A stretch of DNA of 46,556 bases from Comamonadaceae bacterium (GTDB lineage Bacteria; Pseudomonadota; Gammaproteobacteria; Burkholderiales; Burkholderiaceae_C): positions 1-46,556 of the forward strand of contig CANGEE010000004.1 of the NCBI GenBank assembly GCA_947452635.1. The letters run 5' to 3'. The position numbers and the translations under genes are program-made. How positions within the stretch are numbered: the first letter of the stretch is position 1; each line of letters begins with the position of its first letter. This document shows positions 27,440 to 37,207 of this stretch, piece by piece. Under the pieces are notes generated by a model that saw only the letters and a list, made by a program, of their open reading frames with translations, was not told the DNA's origin and searched no databases.

Positions 27440-29346
27440 GGTGCGCTCCTGTCTTGCAACAAGGTTTTACGGCGCCAACGATGCCCTGACAAATGCAGCG
27501 ATCCGGCCAAGCCTTGGGGGAACAACAGCACCAACATCAAGATCACAGCGCCCAACAGGGCGCGCCAATAATCGGTGTTGCGCGCCACCACGTCATGCAA
27601 CCATGTGAAGCTGAAGGCTCCGACCACCGGCCCAGCCAAGGTTTGAATGCCGCCCAGCAGCACCATCACCAAGCCGTCCACCGATTTGCCCACCGCCATG
27701 GTCTCGGGCGAAATACTGCCTTTGGAAAACGCATACAAAGCCCCGGCCAAACCGGCCAGACCGCCCGCCACAATGAACGCCACCCATTGCAAGCGCTGAA
27801 CGTCCATGCCCAGCGCTTGGGCGCGCAGCACCGAATCGCGCCCGGCCCGCAGCGCATAGCCAAAGGGCGAAAACAAGATCCGGCGCAGCCCCAGCACGCC
27901 GCCTGTGACCAGAACCAAGGTCAGCCCGTAATACATGCGCTTGTCGCTGAACAGCGCAGACGGCCAAACACCGGTCAGGCCATTGCTGCCGCCCGTCAAA
28001 CCGTCCCACTGGAAGGTGATAGCCCAGATGATTTGGGCAAAGGCCAAAGTCAACATGGCCAGGTAAACACCCGACAAACGCACCGCAAACCAGCCCAACA
28101 CCAAAGCCCCCAAAGCGGCGGCAAAAGGTGCCAGCAGCAAGGCCATTTCCATTGACCAGCCCAGATGCCGCACCAGCAACGCTGCACCATACGCGCCCAA
28201 GCCAAAGTACGCGGCATGGCCAAAGGAGTGCATGCCCGCCGGTCCCATGATGAAGTGCAGACTGGCCGCAAACAGGGCCGCAATCAACAAATCAATCAGC
28301 AACACCGTGGTGTAGGGTGAACTGGCGCTGAGCCAAGGCATGGCGACCAGCACCAAGCCCAGCAGCGCGGCACACCACAGAGCGCTCCTGCTGGCGCGGT
28401 GCAGGGGCGCCTCACGCATGCCCACATGACGACTCGGGGCCTGCGCTTGGCCCAGCAAACCCCAAGGCCGCCACACCAGCACCACCGCCATCACCACAAA
28501 GTCCACCACCAAAGTGAGTTTGGAAAACGAAACCGCAACCCCGAAGACCTCGACCACGCCCAACCAAATGCACACCGCCTTGACTTCGGCGATCAGCAAG
28601 GCCGCCAAATAGGCTCCCGAGATCGAGCCCATGCCGCCCACCACCACCACCACAAAGGCCGCACCGATGGTGTTCAAATCCATGTCCAAATTCGCCGGTT
28701 CACGCGGCAACTGCAAAGCACCGCCCAAACCGGCCAGCAGCGCGCCCAAAGCAAACACGGCCGTGAACAACCAGGCTTGATTGACACCCAGGGCGCTGAC
28801 CATTTCACGGTCTTGCGTGGCCGCGCGCACCAAGGTGCCCCAGCGGGTGCGGGTCAGCAGCAGCCACAGCAGGGCCAACACCACCGGGCCTGCCAGGATC
28901 AAAAACACATCGTAAGTGGGGAACAGCCGCCCCCACAGCAGCACCGAACCCGCGAGCCCTGGGGCGCGCGGGCCCAGCAATTCCTCCGGTCCCCACAACC
29001 ACAACACGGCGTCTTTCAGCACCAGCACCACCGCAAAAGTGGCCAGCAACTGAAACAGCTCGGGCGCTTTGTAAATGCGGCGCAAGATCAGCATCTCGGT
29101 CAGCGCACCCAACACCCCCACGGCGAGTGCCGCCAGCGCGATCGAAGGCCAATAGCCGATGTGACCCGCCAAGCGCTCCACCAAGGTGTAGGCGATGTAG
29201 AGGCCCGCCATGAAAAAAGAGCCGTGGGCGAAATTCACAATCCGGGTGACGCCAAAGATCAGCGACAAACCCGCCGCGACGAAAAACAGCGACGACGCCG
29301 ACGTCAGTCCATTCAACAGTTGAACGAGAAATCCAGAAAGCGTCAT
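27436..29346 (-). CDS. Fused LivH-LivM branched-chain amino acid-type ABC permease
   Basis: LivH half (LIFGVTRIVNFAHGSFFMAGLYIAY ... AAFVVVVVGGMGSISGAYLAALL) followed in frame by LivM half (IMGPAGMHSFGHAAYFGLGAYGAALLV ... VLLGGIQTLAGPVVGAFSFTWLHD). Confidence 0.88.
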   Translation of the reverse strand: MTLSGFLVQLLNGLTSASSLFFVAAGLSLIFGVTRIVNFAHGSFFMAGLYIAYTLVERLAGHIGYWPSIALAALAVGVLGALTEMLILRRIYKAPELFQLLATFAVVLVLKDAVLWLWGPEELLGPRAPGLAGSVLLWGRLFPTYDVFLILAGPVVLALLWLLLTRTRWGTLVRAATQDREMVSALGVNQAWLFTAVFALGALLAGLGGALQLPREPANLDMDLNTIGAAFVVVVVGGMGSISGAYLAALLIAEVKAVCIWLGVVEVFGVAVSFSKLTLVVDFVVMAVVLVWRPWGLLGQAQAPSRHVGMREAPLHRASRSALWCAALLGLVLVAMPWLSASSPYTTVLLIDLLIAALFAASLHFIMGPAGMHSFGHAAYFGLGAYGAALLVRHLGWSMEMALLLAPFAAALGALVLGWFAVRLSGVYLAMLTLAFAQIIWAITFQWDGLTGGSNGLTGVWPSALFSDKRMYYGLTLVLVTGGVLGLRRILFSPFGYALRAGRDSVLRAQALGMDVQRLQWVAFIVAGGLAGLAGALYAFSKGSISPETMAVGKSVDGLVMVLLGGIQTLAGPVVGAFSFTWLHDVVARNTDYWRALLGAVILMLVLLFPQGLAGSLHLSGHRWRRKTLLQDRSAP

Positions 29347-29451
29347 GCAGGGCTCATTTCGCACACCATAGCGCTCGAGGCCTGACTGCCCAGGCCTGCA
29401 TGAGGCCCTGCGTCCAAAGGCTTGAATGACACAGGACTGTGATCAAGCGCT

Positions 29452-30651
29452 TCAGTCTGCGTTGCGCGATTTTTTAACTTCGGCAACCGTGGGTTGAAAC
29501 TGAGCACCCTCCATGTAACGCGCATCGACCATCACGCCTTTGCCCGCATCGTTCTTGGTGCGCCCGACAAAGGCGCCCAGGGTGGACTGGTGGTCTTCAG
29601 GGCGGTAAGTGATCTTGCCAAACGGCGTGTCCAGCTGCAAACCCTTGAACGCGACACGCAATTTTTCCGAATCCGCGCCCTGGGCTTTGGCCACCCCAGC
29701 CGCGACCGACTTGATCATCACATAACCCACCATGGAACCCATGCGGGGGTAGTCCTTGAACTTGGCTTGGTAGGCCTGCAAAAACGCTTTGTGCTCGTTC
29801 GTGTTGTGCGCGCTCCAGGGGTAACCGGTGACGATCCAGCCGTTGGGCGTTTCGTCTTTGAGCGCATCCAGGTACTCGGGTTCTCCGGTCAACAGGCTGA
29901 CCACTTCACGGCCTTGAAACAAGCCACGGGTATTGCCCTCTCGCACAAACTTGGTCAGATCGGCACCAAACAAAACGTTGAAGATCGCATCCGGTTTGGC
30001 GTCGGCCAGCGCTTGCACCACACTGCCCGCGTCCAACTTGCCCAGCGGCGGCGCTTGCTCACCGACAAACTCAACCTCGGGTTGCGCGGCTTTGAGCAAG
30101 GTTTTGAAGGCAGCCACAGCCGACTGACCGTATTCGTAATTGGGGTAGACCACCGCCCAGCGCTTTTTCTTCAGCTTGACCGCCTCCGGCACCAGCATCG
30201 CCGCTTGCATGTAAGTGCCAGGGCGCAAGCGGAAGGTGTAGGCATTGCCGCCTTGCCAAGTGAGCTTATCGGTCAAGGGCTCACCGGCCAAGAAAAAGGT
30301 TTTGCGCTGCTTGGCAAAGTCCGCCACGGCCAAGCCGGTGTTGGACAAAAAGGTGCCGGTGAGCACATCGATTTTTTCGCGCGACAGCAGCTCTTCGGCC
30401 ACCCGCACCGCGTCGCCAGGGTTGGCGTTGTCGTCGCGGGTGATGAGTTCGAACTTTTTACCCATCACCCCCCCCGTGGCATTGATCTCGTCTATGGCCA
30501 ATTCCATGCCTTTTTTGTAGGGTTCCAAAAAAGCTGGCTGGGCTTTGTAGCTGTTGATCTCGCCGATTTTGAAAGTGTTTTGGGCCTGTACAGAGGCAGC
30601 TGAAAAGCCTAAAACGGCCAGCACCAGTGCAGATTGAAATGACTTTGCCAT
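29452..30651 (-). CDS. Branched-chain amino acid-type ABC transporter substrate-binding protein
   Basis: Signal peptide; FKIGEINSYKAQPAFLEPYKKGMELAIDEINATGGVMGKKFELITRDDNANPGDAVRVAEELL. Confidence 0.88.
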   Translation of the reverse strand: MAKSFQSALVLAVLGFSAASVQAQNTFKIGEINSYKAQPAFLEPYKKGMELAIDEINATGGVMGKKFELITRDDNANPGDAVRVAEELLSREKIDVLTGTFLSNTGLAVADFAKQRKTFFLAGEPLTDKLTWQGGNAYTFRLRPGTYMQAAMLVPEAVKLKKKRWAVVYPNYEYGQSAVAAFKTLLKAAQPEVEFVGEQAPPLGKLDAGSVVQALADAKPDAIFNVLFGADLTKFVREGNTRGLFQGREVVSLLTGEPEYLDALKDETPNGWIVTGYPWSAHNTNEHKAFLQAYQAKFKDYPRMGSMVGYVMIKSVAAGVAKAQGADSEKLRVAFKGLQLDTPFGKITYRPEDHQSTLGAFVGRTKNDAGKGVMVDARYMEGAQFQPTVAEVKKSRNAD

Positions 30652-30728
30652 GAAAATTCTCCTGCGGTATCTTAATCAATATCCAAGCCCGTGAGGGCGA
30701 ACGGCCAAGCCACAAAATTTACAAAATG

Positions 30729-31505
30729 TCAGACCTTGGGCACGGCCACCCATTGGCCGGCCAGCGGGTGTATGGCGATACGCTGATCAAACACCGCCTC
30801 CACGGCGCGCTGCGTCGCCTCATCCGCACACGCACCGTGGTGCACGATGTTGCCAGCCTGCATCACCACCATGTCGTCAGCGTGCAAGGCCATGCCAATT
30901 TCGTGCAGCACGCTGACCACCGTCGTGCCTTGGGCCAGCAGGCAATGCACCTGCTCCAACCAGTCCACCTGGTGCGGCGGGTCCAGATTGGCCAAGGGTT
31001 CGTCCATCAGCATGATCTGTGCGTTCACCGCCAGGGCGCGCGCCAACAGCACGCGCTGGCGCTCGCCGCCAGACAATTGGCCCAGCGCCCGCTCGCGCCA
31101 ATCCCAGGCCTGCGTCGCCTGGAGCGCGGCTTGCACCATGGCGTGGTCTTGCGCTGAGGGTGCGGCCAGCCAGTCCTGGTGCGGCAAGCGGCCCAGCATG
31201 ACGACGTCCCACACACGCAAATCGTCCGACGCCGATTCGCCCTGCCCCAACCAAGAAAGTTGCCTGGCGCGCTCACGCCGAGGTATCACCGCCAAAGGTT
31301 GGCCCAGCCAATGCACCTGCCCTGAAAGCTGCTGCGCAGGGGGCAGCAAGCCCGCCATGGCCTTGAGCAAGGTGGACTTGCCAGCGCCGTTAGGCCCTAC
31401 GATGCAGTTCCAGCGGCCAGGGGCAATCGTCAGGTCCAAACCGTTCAACACGTCCTGGTCACCCAGGCGCACGCGCAAACCCTGGACTTGCAATGCGGCC
31501 TTCAT
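30729..31505 (-). CDS. btuD: Cobalamin/heme/siderophore-type ABC transporter ATP-binding protein
   Basis: MKAALQVQGLRVRLGDQDVL; VGPNGAGKSTLLKAMAGLLP; LSGGERQRVLLARAL; in btu operon. Confidence 0.85.
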   Translation of the reverse strand: MKAALQVQGLRVRLGDQDVLNGLDLTIAPGRWNCIVGPNGAGKSTLLKAMAGLLPPAQQLSGQVHWLGQPLAVIPRRERARQLSWLGQGESASDDLRVWDVVMLGRLPHQDWLAAPSAQDHAMVQAALQATQAWDWRERALGQLSGGERQRVLLARALAVNAQIMLMDEPLANLDPPHQVDWLEQVHCLLAQGTTVVSVLHEIGMALHADDMVVMQAGNIVHHGACADEATQRAVEAVFDQRIAIHPLAGQWVAVPKV

Positions 31506-32506
31506 GCGCGCCCCGCACTGGAACTTGTGCGTGACAGGCGCCACAGCAAATAACCACCGCCCAGCACCGCTGTGAGCACACCCACAGGCATTTCTTGCGG
31601 CGCGATCAAACCCCGCGCCAGCAAGTCGGCCAGCAACAGCAGCCAACCGCCCGCCAAGGCCGACAGCAGCACCGACCAGCCATGCGTGGTGCGGACCATG
31701 GCGCGCACCAGGTGCGGCGCGGCCAAGCCGACAAAAGCGATCAAGCCCATTTGCGCTACAGCCGTGCCCGTGGCCAGGGCGATCACCGCCACCAGCAACA
31801 GGCGCGCAGGGGCCAAAGGCACGCCCAGACTGCGCGCGGTGTTTTCACCCAAGGTCAAGGCGTCCAGCACGCGGGCCATGCTCAAGCCCAGCGCCACGCA
31901 CAACCCCAACACGGCGCACATGAGCACGCACGCGGTCCAGCCGACAAAGCCGGTCGAGCCCAACATGAAGCCCTGCATGCCTTGCCACACCTCGGGTCGC
32001 CACAGATTCAAAAAAGAAGTGATGGCGCCCAGCACCACCCCCACAATCACGCCCGCCAGCAGCAAACGCAAGGTATGTTGCACGCCGCGCGCCAGCAGCA
32101 ACGTCAGCAACACGGCCAGCACCGCGCCCACAAAGGCCGCACCGGTGAGGCCCAAGCGCACCCACCAGCCGCTGGCCAGGGTGCTGCCGCCAAACAAACT
32201 CAGGTACATGGCGACGCCCAAAGACGCGCCCGAGGCACTGCCCAGCAAATACGGGTCGGCCAGCGGGTTGCGAAACAAGCCTTGCGCCAAAGCACCGGCC
32301 AAACCGAGTAAAGCCCCGCCCGCCCAAGCGCCCAGCGAACGCGGCAGCCGGATGTCCCACACAATTTGCCATGACACCGGATCGTGCACGGCCAGCCACC
32401 AAGCCTCCCAACCGGTGCTGCCCATGGCACTGCCCAAGGCCACGCCTGCGCTGCCAAAGCACACCAGCAACAAGCTGAGCACCCACGGTTTCAGAGGCTG
32501 GCTCAT
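31502..32506 (-). CDS. btuC: FecCD-family permease, cobalamin transport
   Basis: RLPRSLGAWAGGALLGLAGALAQGLFRNPLADPYLLGSASGASLG; GLIAFVGLAAPHLVR. Confidence 0.88.
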   Translation of the reverse strand: MSQPLKPWVLSLLLVCFGSAGVALGSAMGSTGWEAWWLAVHDPVSWQIVWDIRLPRSLGAWAGGALLGLAGALAQGLFRNPLADPYLLGSASGASLGVAMYLSLFGGSTLASGWWVRLGLTGAAFVGAVLAVLLTLLLARGVQHTLRLLLAGVIVGVVLGAITSFLNLWRPEVWQGMQGFMLGSTGFVGWTACVLMCAVLGLCVALGLSMARVLDALTLGENTARSLGVPLAPARLLLVAVIALATGTAVAQMGLIAFVGLAAPHLVRAMVRTTHGWSVLLSALAGGWLLLLADLLARGLIAPQEMPVGVLTAVLGGGYLLWRLSRTSSSAGRA

Positions 32507-33378
32507 GGCTTGCTGCCTAGGCTGCGCGCAATGCATTGGGCCATCAAGCGCGCCCCTTCGGCCATGCGCGGGCCTGCCCGCACCAGCATGTCAGATTCTT
32601 CAGTGTTGAAGACGCAGACGCGATTTTCCTGAATCACCTTGAGCTGCGACCAGCCCGGGCGCTGCAACATGCTGGCCCGGCTGCTGTCGCTCGCCATGAT
32701 GACGTCAGGCTGGGCGCGCACCACAAACTCTGGATTGATTTGGGGGAACGGCCCCAGACTGCCGGGCACAATGTTGCGCAAGCCCATCAGCGTGAGCGTC
32801 TCACCAATGAAAGACGAAGCGCTGGCCGCATAGGGCGCGGGGCTGACTTCGACATACACTTTTTGGCCCTTGGCCTGCGGGGGCAATGACTGCGCCGCCG
32901 CTTGAACACCGGCATGGATATGCCGCCACAAGCGCTCACCCTCTAGGGCGGGCACGCCCAGCGCCACGGCCAAGGTCGTGATCACGCGCTGCAAGTCGGC
33001 ATGGGTGCGCGGCTCCAGCGCCAGCACCGTGATGCCCAAGGCTTGCAATCGCTCAGCGCCGCGCGCAGATGCAGCCATCAACACCAAGTCAGGGCGCAGG
33101 GCCACCACGCGCTCGATGTTCGGATCTAAGCCGCCTCCCAAACGAGGCAGTTGCAAGACGGAGGCGGGCCAGTTGGAATAACGGTCCAGCCCCACCAGTT
33201 TGTGGCACTGACCCAGTGCGCAAACCGTTTCGGTGAGCGAGGGCAACAAACTGACGATGCGTGCAGGCGCTTGGTTGAAGCTGACTTCTTGCTGGCGATC
33301 GTCACGCACAGTGACGGCTTTGGCCAGGCTCATCGAAATCAGGGCCAACACGCAGGCCAGCCAGCGCACCTTAAGCAT
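32503..33378 (-). CDS. btuF: Cobalamin-binding periplasmic protein
   Basis: Signal peptide; RIVSLLPSLTETVCALGQCHKLVGLDRYSNWPASVLQLPRLGGGLDPNIERVVALRPDLVL. Confidence 0.87.
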   Translation of the reverse strand: MLKVRWLACVLALISMSLAKAVTVRDDRQQEVSFNQAPARIVSLLPSLTETVCALGQCHKLVGLDRYSNWPASVLQLPRLGGGLDPNIERVVALRPDLVLMAASARGAERLQALGITVLALEPRTHADLQRVITTLAVALGVPALEGERLWRHIHAGVQAAAQSLPPQAKGQKVYVEVSPAPYAASASSFIGETLTLMGLRNIVPGSLGPFPQINPEFVVRAQPDVIMASDSSRASMLQRPGWSQLKVIQENRVCVFNTEESDMLVRAGPRMAEGARLMAQCIARSLGSKP

Positions 33379-34180
33379 GCTCGGCCTCCCACTGCGCCAT
33401 GATGCGGTGCATTTGGGCCACGCCGTCGGTCAGCGCCGCCGGGCCGGGTTGCAAAATATCGGCCGATTTGATTTCAAAAATCTGCCCGGTTCGCACGGCA
33501 GGCACATCTTGCCAGCCCGGCCTGGCCGCCACGCTGTCCGGGCGAAACTTCTTGCCACACCAAGAGCCGATGATGATGTCGGGGGCGCGCTCCACAATGG
33601 TCTGACCGTCGGCAATGATGCGGTCTTTGCCCATGGGCATCCGCGCCAGCTCCGGAAAAATATCGTCGCCGCCAGCAATCCCCATCAACTCAGACACCCA
33701 GCGAATGCCGCTGATGTGAGGCTCGTTCCATTCTTCAAAAAAAACTTGGGGTCGGCGCTTGAAACGCGCCGCTTGCTTTTCAATGGCATCGAGCTGTGCG
33801 CGCCAAGTCTGCAGCAGCGCCAGCCCCTTTTCGGCCTGGCCCACCATGGCCGCGACTTGGTACAGCATGGCAAAAATCTCGTCTACGCTGCGCTGATTGA
33901 AAATCGTCACCTGCACGCCCGCGCGAATCAGCAATGCCGCAATGTCGGCCTGCAAATCGGAAAAGCCGAACACACAGTCCGGCTGCAAGACCAAGATCTT
34001 GTCGATCTTGGCCGTCAAAAAAGCACTGACCTTGGGCTTTTCCAAGCGCGCACGGCGCGGGCGCACCGTGTAACCCGAAATCCCCACGATGCGCTGCTCC
34101 TGCCCCAACAGGTACAGCCATTCGGTCGCCTCTTCGGTGAGGCAGACGATGCGTTGGGGGCCAAGGGCAAGCGGGGTCAT
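33371..34180 (-). CDS. Second BtuF-like (COG0614-type) cobalamin-binding protein without obvious signal peptide
   Basis: PQRIVCLTEEATEWLYLLGQEQRIVGISGYTVRPRRARLEKPKVSAFLTAKIDKILVLQPDCVFGF. Confidence 0.8.
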   Translation of the reverse strand: MTPLALGPQRIVCLTEEATEWLYLLGQEQRIVGISGYTVRPRRARLEKPKVSAFLTAKIDKILVLQPDCVFGFSDLQADIAALLIRAGVQVTIFNQRSVDEIFAMLYQVAAMVGQAEKGLALLQTWRAQLDAIEKQAARFKRRPQVFFEEWNEPHISGIRWVSELMGIAGGDDIFPELARMPMGKDRIIADGQTIVERAPDIIIGSWCGKKFRPDSVAARPGWQDVPAVRTGQIFEIKSADILQPGPAALTDGVAQMHRIMAQWEAEHA

Positions 34181-34184
34181 GGGT

Positions 34185-36035
34185 TTAAGGCTTCATTTTC
34201 CAAGTCAAACCCACCGTCATGGTGCGTGGCAACTGGTTATAGCCGTAAGCGGTTTGGTAGATTTTGTCCGTCAAATTTTCCACGCGGCCGAAAGCAACCC
34301 ACTCTGGCGACAGCGGATAGCGGGCTGTCAAATCCACCAATGTATAACTCGGCAATTCGGGGTTGTCCAAGGTGTCAGGGCGAGCACCTGTGTAGCGAAG
34401 GCTTGCACCGAGGACCCATGGGCCCCACAGTTGCGACACCGAGGTTGAAGCCAGGGTTTGCGCACGGCGCACCAAGCGCTGGCCCGTGGCTTCATTGATT
34501 GGATGTTGCAAAGTCAAACTGGCACGCACATCGGTTGTGCCCAGGCGTCCGCTGTAGCTGGTTTCCAATCCTTCGTTTTTCACACTGGCCACATTGTTGA
34601 ATTGCCAAGTCGTCATGTCATACAACAACATGTCACGGGTGTGGGTGCTGAACAGGGTCGAGCGCATTCGATGCGGTCCGTTCGCCCACTGCAATCCCAC
34701 CTCGTTGGTTTGCGCAGTCTCGGGCTTTAAATTGGGATTGCCACTGCTGGGGTCATACAGATAGCCCAAAGGAGCGATATTGAATGCCGTGGAATGCGCC
34801 GCCACCCATTTCCACTGGGCATTCAATTCATGACCGTAACCCCAGTAGGATGAATTTCTAACGCCCACATCTTGCACATCATCGCTGCGCACATTCATTT
34901 GAAAACTGTGGACGCCCAGTGTGTAATTGCCCCCCGCGAAGATGGCGTTGAGCGCGCGCTTTTTAAGCAAGGCTGAATAATCATCCGAAGCCTCAATGGC
35001 CTGCAACTGTCTGTCCATTCCCAAGGTCGCAGTCACATTGTGGAACTGGAACTCATTGACCCAAGACATCAGTTGTGTGTGGGTCAGCGCTTGTGTTTTC
35101 AAAGGATAAAGACCCACTGTCTCCGTGGTGTTTTTTTCTTTGCCATCGGAAACTTGGATTCGACTCTTCCAAGTCTCTGAGAAGCGAGCCGTCCAAAACA
35201 GCGCGTTGTTGTTGATCTGCGTTGCCCCCTTATGGATGTCGGTGGTCGAAGCGTATGTGGCATCGGAGACGTCGTAGTCGAAACGACCCTGTGAGCCGTT
35301 GGCACGCAAGCCCATCTGATGCGCTGCATTCAAGTCATAAGCCACATGCAAGGTGTAATTTGCATTCTTATACCCGTCCAAATCAGGGTTGACATTCAGG
35401 CCTTGCACCACATTGATGGCGTTGATACCTCGGGTTGAATTTGTGCCCGCGCTGACGGCGTAGCGCCAATCACCGGCTTTGCCTTGTGCACCAGCGAGCA
35501 GTCGCTGAGAACCCAACGAACCCAACTCTGTGCTGACAGAGGCTGTAGGCGCGCCCTGGCCTTGCCGGGTGAAGACTTGAATCACCCCACCGATAGCACC
35601 ACTGCCGTAAATCGCCGATACATTGCCTCGCACAATTTCGATGTGATCGACCTGGTCCAACATGATGTGCTCAAGACTGACTGCACCCGTCGTGTCTTGC
35701 TTGGTCATCGGCATGCCATCGACCAAGACCAGCACCTGCAATGAAGCTGCACCTCTTAAAAATGCAGTGGCTTGCGAACCGCGTCCGCCGTTTTGCGTGA
35801 ACTGAAAACCGGCTTCTCGCGCCAGCAAAGAGGGCAAATCGACCAACTGCGACTGTTCAATGACATCGCGTCCCAGCACCGTGGTGTGGGGTAAAGCATC
35901 GGTGAGAATTTGCGCCGTTCGGCTGGCGGTCACAACCACTTGGGGGGATGACTCATTGGCCAAAGACGCACCGCCAAACAGGCACAGTGAAAAGGCAGAC
36001 GCAAGCCAACGCGCAGAAAGAAAAGACATTTTCAT
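34185..36035 (-). CDS. btuB: TonB-dependent outer-membrane cobalamin receptor
   Basis: MKMSFLSARWLASAFSLCLFGGASLANESSPQVVVTASRTAQILTDALPHTTVLGRDVIEQSQLVDLPSLLAREAGFQFTQNGGRGSQATAFLRG; C-terminal beta strand. The longer ORF to 36410 reads through the riboswitch. Confidence 0.9.
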   Translation of the reverse strand: MKMSFLSARWLASAFSLCLFGGASLANESSPQVVVTASRTAQILTDALPHTTVLGRDVIEQSQLVDLPSLLAREAGFQFTQNGGRGSQATAFLRGAASLQVLVLVDGMPMTKQDTTGAVSLEHIMLDQVDHIEIVRGNVSAIYGSGAIGGVIQVFTRQGQGAPTASVSTELGSLGSQRLLAGAQGKAGDWRYAVSAGTNSTRGINAINVVQGLNVNPDLDGYKNANYTLHVAYDLNAAHQMGLRANGSQGRFDYDVSDATYASTTDIHKGATQINNNALFWTARFSETWKSRIQVSDGKEKNTTETVGLYPLKTQALTHTQLMSWVNEFQFHNVTATLGMDRQLQAIEASDDYSALLKKRALNAIFAGGNYTLGVHSFQMNVRSDDVQDVGVRNSSYWGYGHELNAQWKWVAAHSTAFNIAPLGYLYDPSSGNPNLKPETAQTNEVGLQWANGPHRMRSTLFSTHTRDMLLYDMTTWQFNNVASVKNEGLETSYSGRLGTTDVRASLTLQHPINEATGQRLVRRAQTLASTSVSQLWGPWVLGASLRYTGARPDTLDNPELPSYTLVDLTARYPLSPEWVAFGRVENLTDKIYQTAYGYNQLPRTMTVGLTWKMKP

Positions 36036-36112
36036 AAAACCAACAAGTTGTGTGTCCTCACCGCCTTCCCCGACAGTGCTTGGACGTTCCAGCAGCGCGA
36101 TTTCAGACGCGC

Positions 36113-36345
36113 CGCCACCTTGTTGGCCGGTATCCGGGCTGGGCGGAGACAGCCTCTGTCGCCTTCCCAGTCGCTTGTTCAAGGCGACCAGTGGCATGTT
36201 GACAGAGACGGAACTTGAGGCAAGTTCGTCCGCTTGACCGTTGCGGGGGCAGCGCAGGTGGGGCCTTGTCGAGCGAGCGACGCAGCCTTCCTGCTTCCCG
36301 TTGAACTGCAGCCTGTGAACCAAGCCGCGAGCACCAACAGCCTCC
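36113..36345 (-). promoter_or_regulatory. Cobalamin riboswitch upstream of btuB
   Basis: On the minus strand: GTTCAACGGGAAGCAGG, CTGCGCTGCCCCCGCAACGGT, ATGCCACTGG (36189-36195), AGCCCGGATACCGGCC B12 box (36126-36141), in the expected order. Confidence 0.92.
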
Positions 36346-36403
36346 ATTGTAAGTTTGAAACTGTCTTCAACCCTACAATACAGGGATTCACTATTTGTCG
36401 GCC

Positions 36404-36625
36404 ATGACAAACCACCACACCATCGACCAGATTGCAGAGCGTGTTGAGCACTTGCTGCTCAGGCATGAAGAGCTGACACGCACCAACGACTTGCTGCGCC
36501 AGCAAGTCTCGGCTTTGTCCCAAGAACGCGACCTCCTAAAGTCCCGGCTGGCGGCTGCCCGGGCGCGGGTGGACAGCCTGATCGAGCGCTTGCCCCCTAC
36601 CCCTGCCCAGGACACCACACCATGA
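36404..36625 (+). CDS. ZapB-like / TIGR02449-type short coiled-coil protein
   Basis: MTNHHTIDQIAERVEHLLLRHEELTRTNDLLRQQVSALSQERDLLKSRLAAARARVDSLIERLP; directly upstream of zapA. Confidence 0.75.
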   Translation: MTNHHTIDQIAERVEHLLLRHEELTRTNDLLRQQVSALSQERDLLKSRLAAARARVDSLIERLPPTPAQDTTP

Positions 36626-36963
36626 GTTCAAAGCAATTGGAAGTCCAAATCATGGGCCAAAGCTACTTGCTGGGTTGCCCCGAGGGCGGCGAGCCGCAGC
36701 TGTTGGCGGCGGTGAGCAAGGTGGATGCCGCCATGTGCAAGATCCGCGACGCCGGCAAAATCAAAGCCCGCGACCGGATTGCGGTGCTGGCGGCCTTGAA
36801 CCTGGCTTTTGACGCCAACGAGGCCAGCGCCGCCGTGGTTTTGCCCACCACCCTCACCCCGACCAGCACCGCAGCGCCTCTGTCGGACGCAGAAGCAGCG
36901 CGGCTGAACCAGTTGCTCAAACGCCTGGACCAGGCGCTGGGCCGAGACGGTCAGTTGATTTAA
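36622..36963 (+). CDS. zapA: Cell division protein ZapA
   Basis: LEVQIMGQSYLLGCPEGGEPQLLAAVSKVDAAMCKIRDAGKIKARDRIAVLAALNLAFD. Confidence 0.9.
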   Translation: MSSKQLEVQIMGQSYLLGCPEGGEPQLLAAVSKVDAAMCKIRDAGKIKARDRIAVLAALNLAFDANEASAAVVLPTTLTPTSTAAPLSDAEAARLNQLLKRLDQALGRDGQLI

Positions 36964-37002
36964 GCGCCCACTTTTCAAGCCGCGCATGGCCTACAATGGA
37001 CC

Positions 37003-37175
37003 GGTCTGCAGTGCACGCCGGGCTTTATATTTCCTTGAACCAATGCTCATTGAGCTCGGGCTTGGTACATCGACTGGTGAGCGTGATCATCTCGCGTCAG
37101 ATGAACCCAACGTCAGTCTGCCCTCGCCCACCTGAACCCCCGGTTCAGGATGAGGGTTCGGTGGCACTGCAGACA
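37003..37175 (+). ncRNA. ssrS: 6S RNA
   Basis: Immediately 3' of zapA (conserved context); TACAAT -10 at 36992; complementary ends tctgcagtgc (37005-37014) / gcactgcaga (37164-37173); interior 'ccttgaacc...' and 'cacctgaacccccggttcagg' consistent with betaproteobacterial 6S. Confidence 0.85.
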
Positions 37176-37207
37176 CCTTTTGCTTGCCCCTCCTGATTGC
37201 GTCCCCC

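Noticed and set aside
28399-29385. 328-aa plus-strand ORF, extremely H/Q/R-rich
   Set aside because: Antisense to the fused LivHM permease; composition reflects the complement of a membrane protein gene.
29494-30603. 369-aa plus-strand ORF
   Set aside because: Antisense to the substrate-binding protein gene, no domain.
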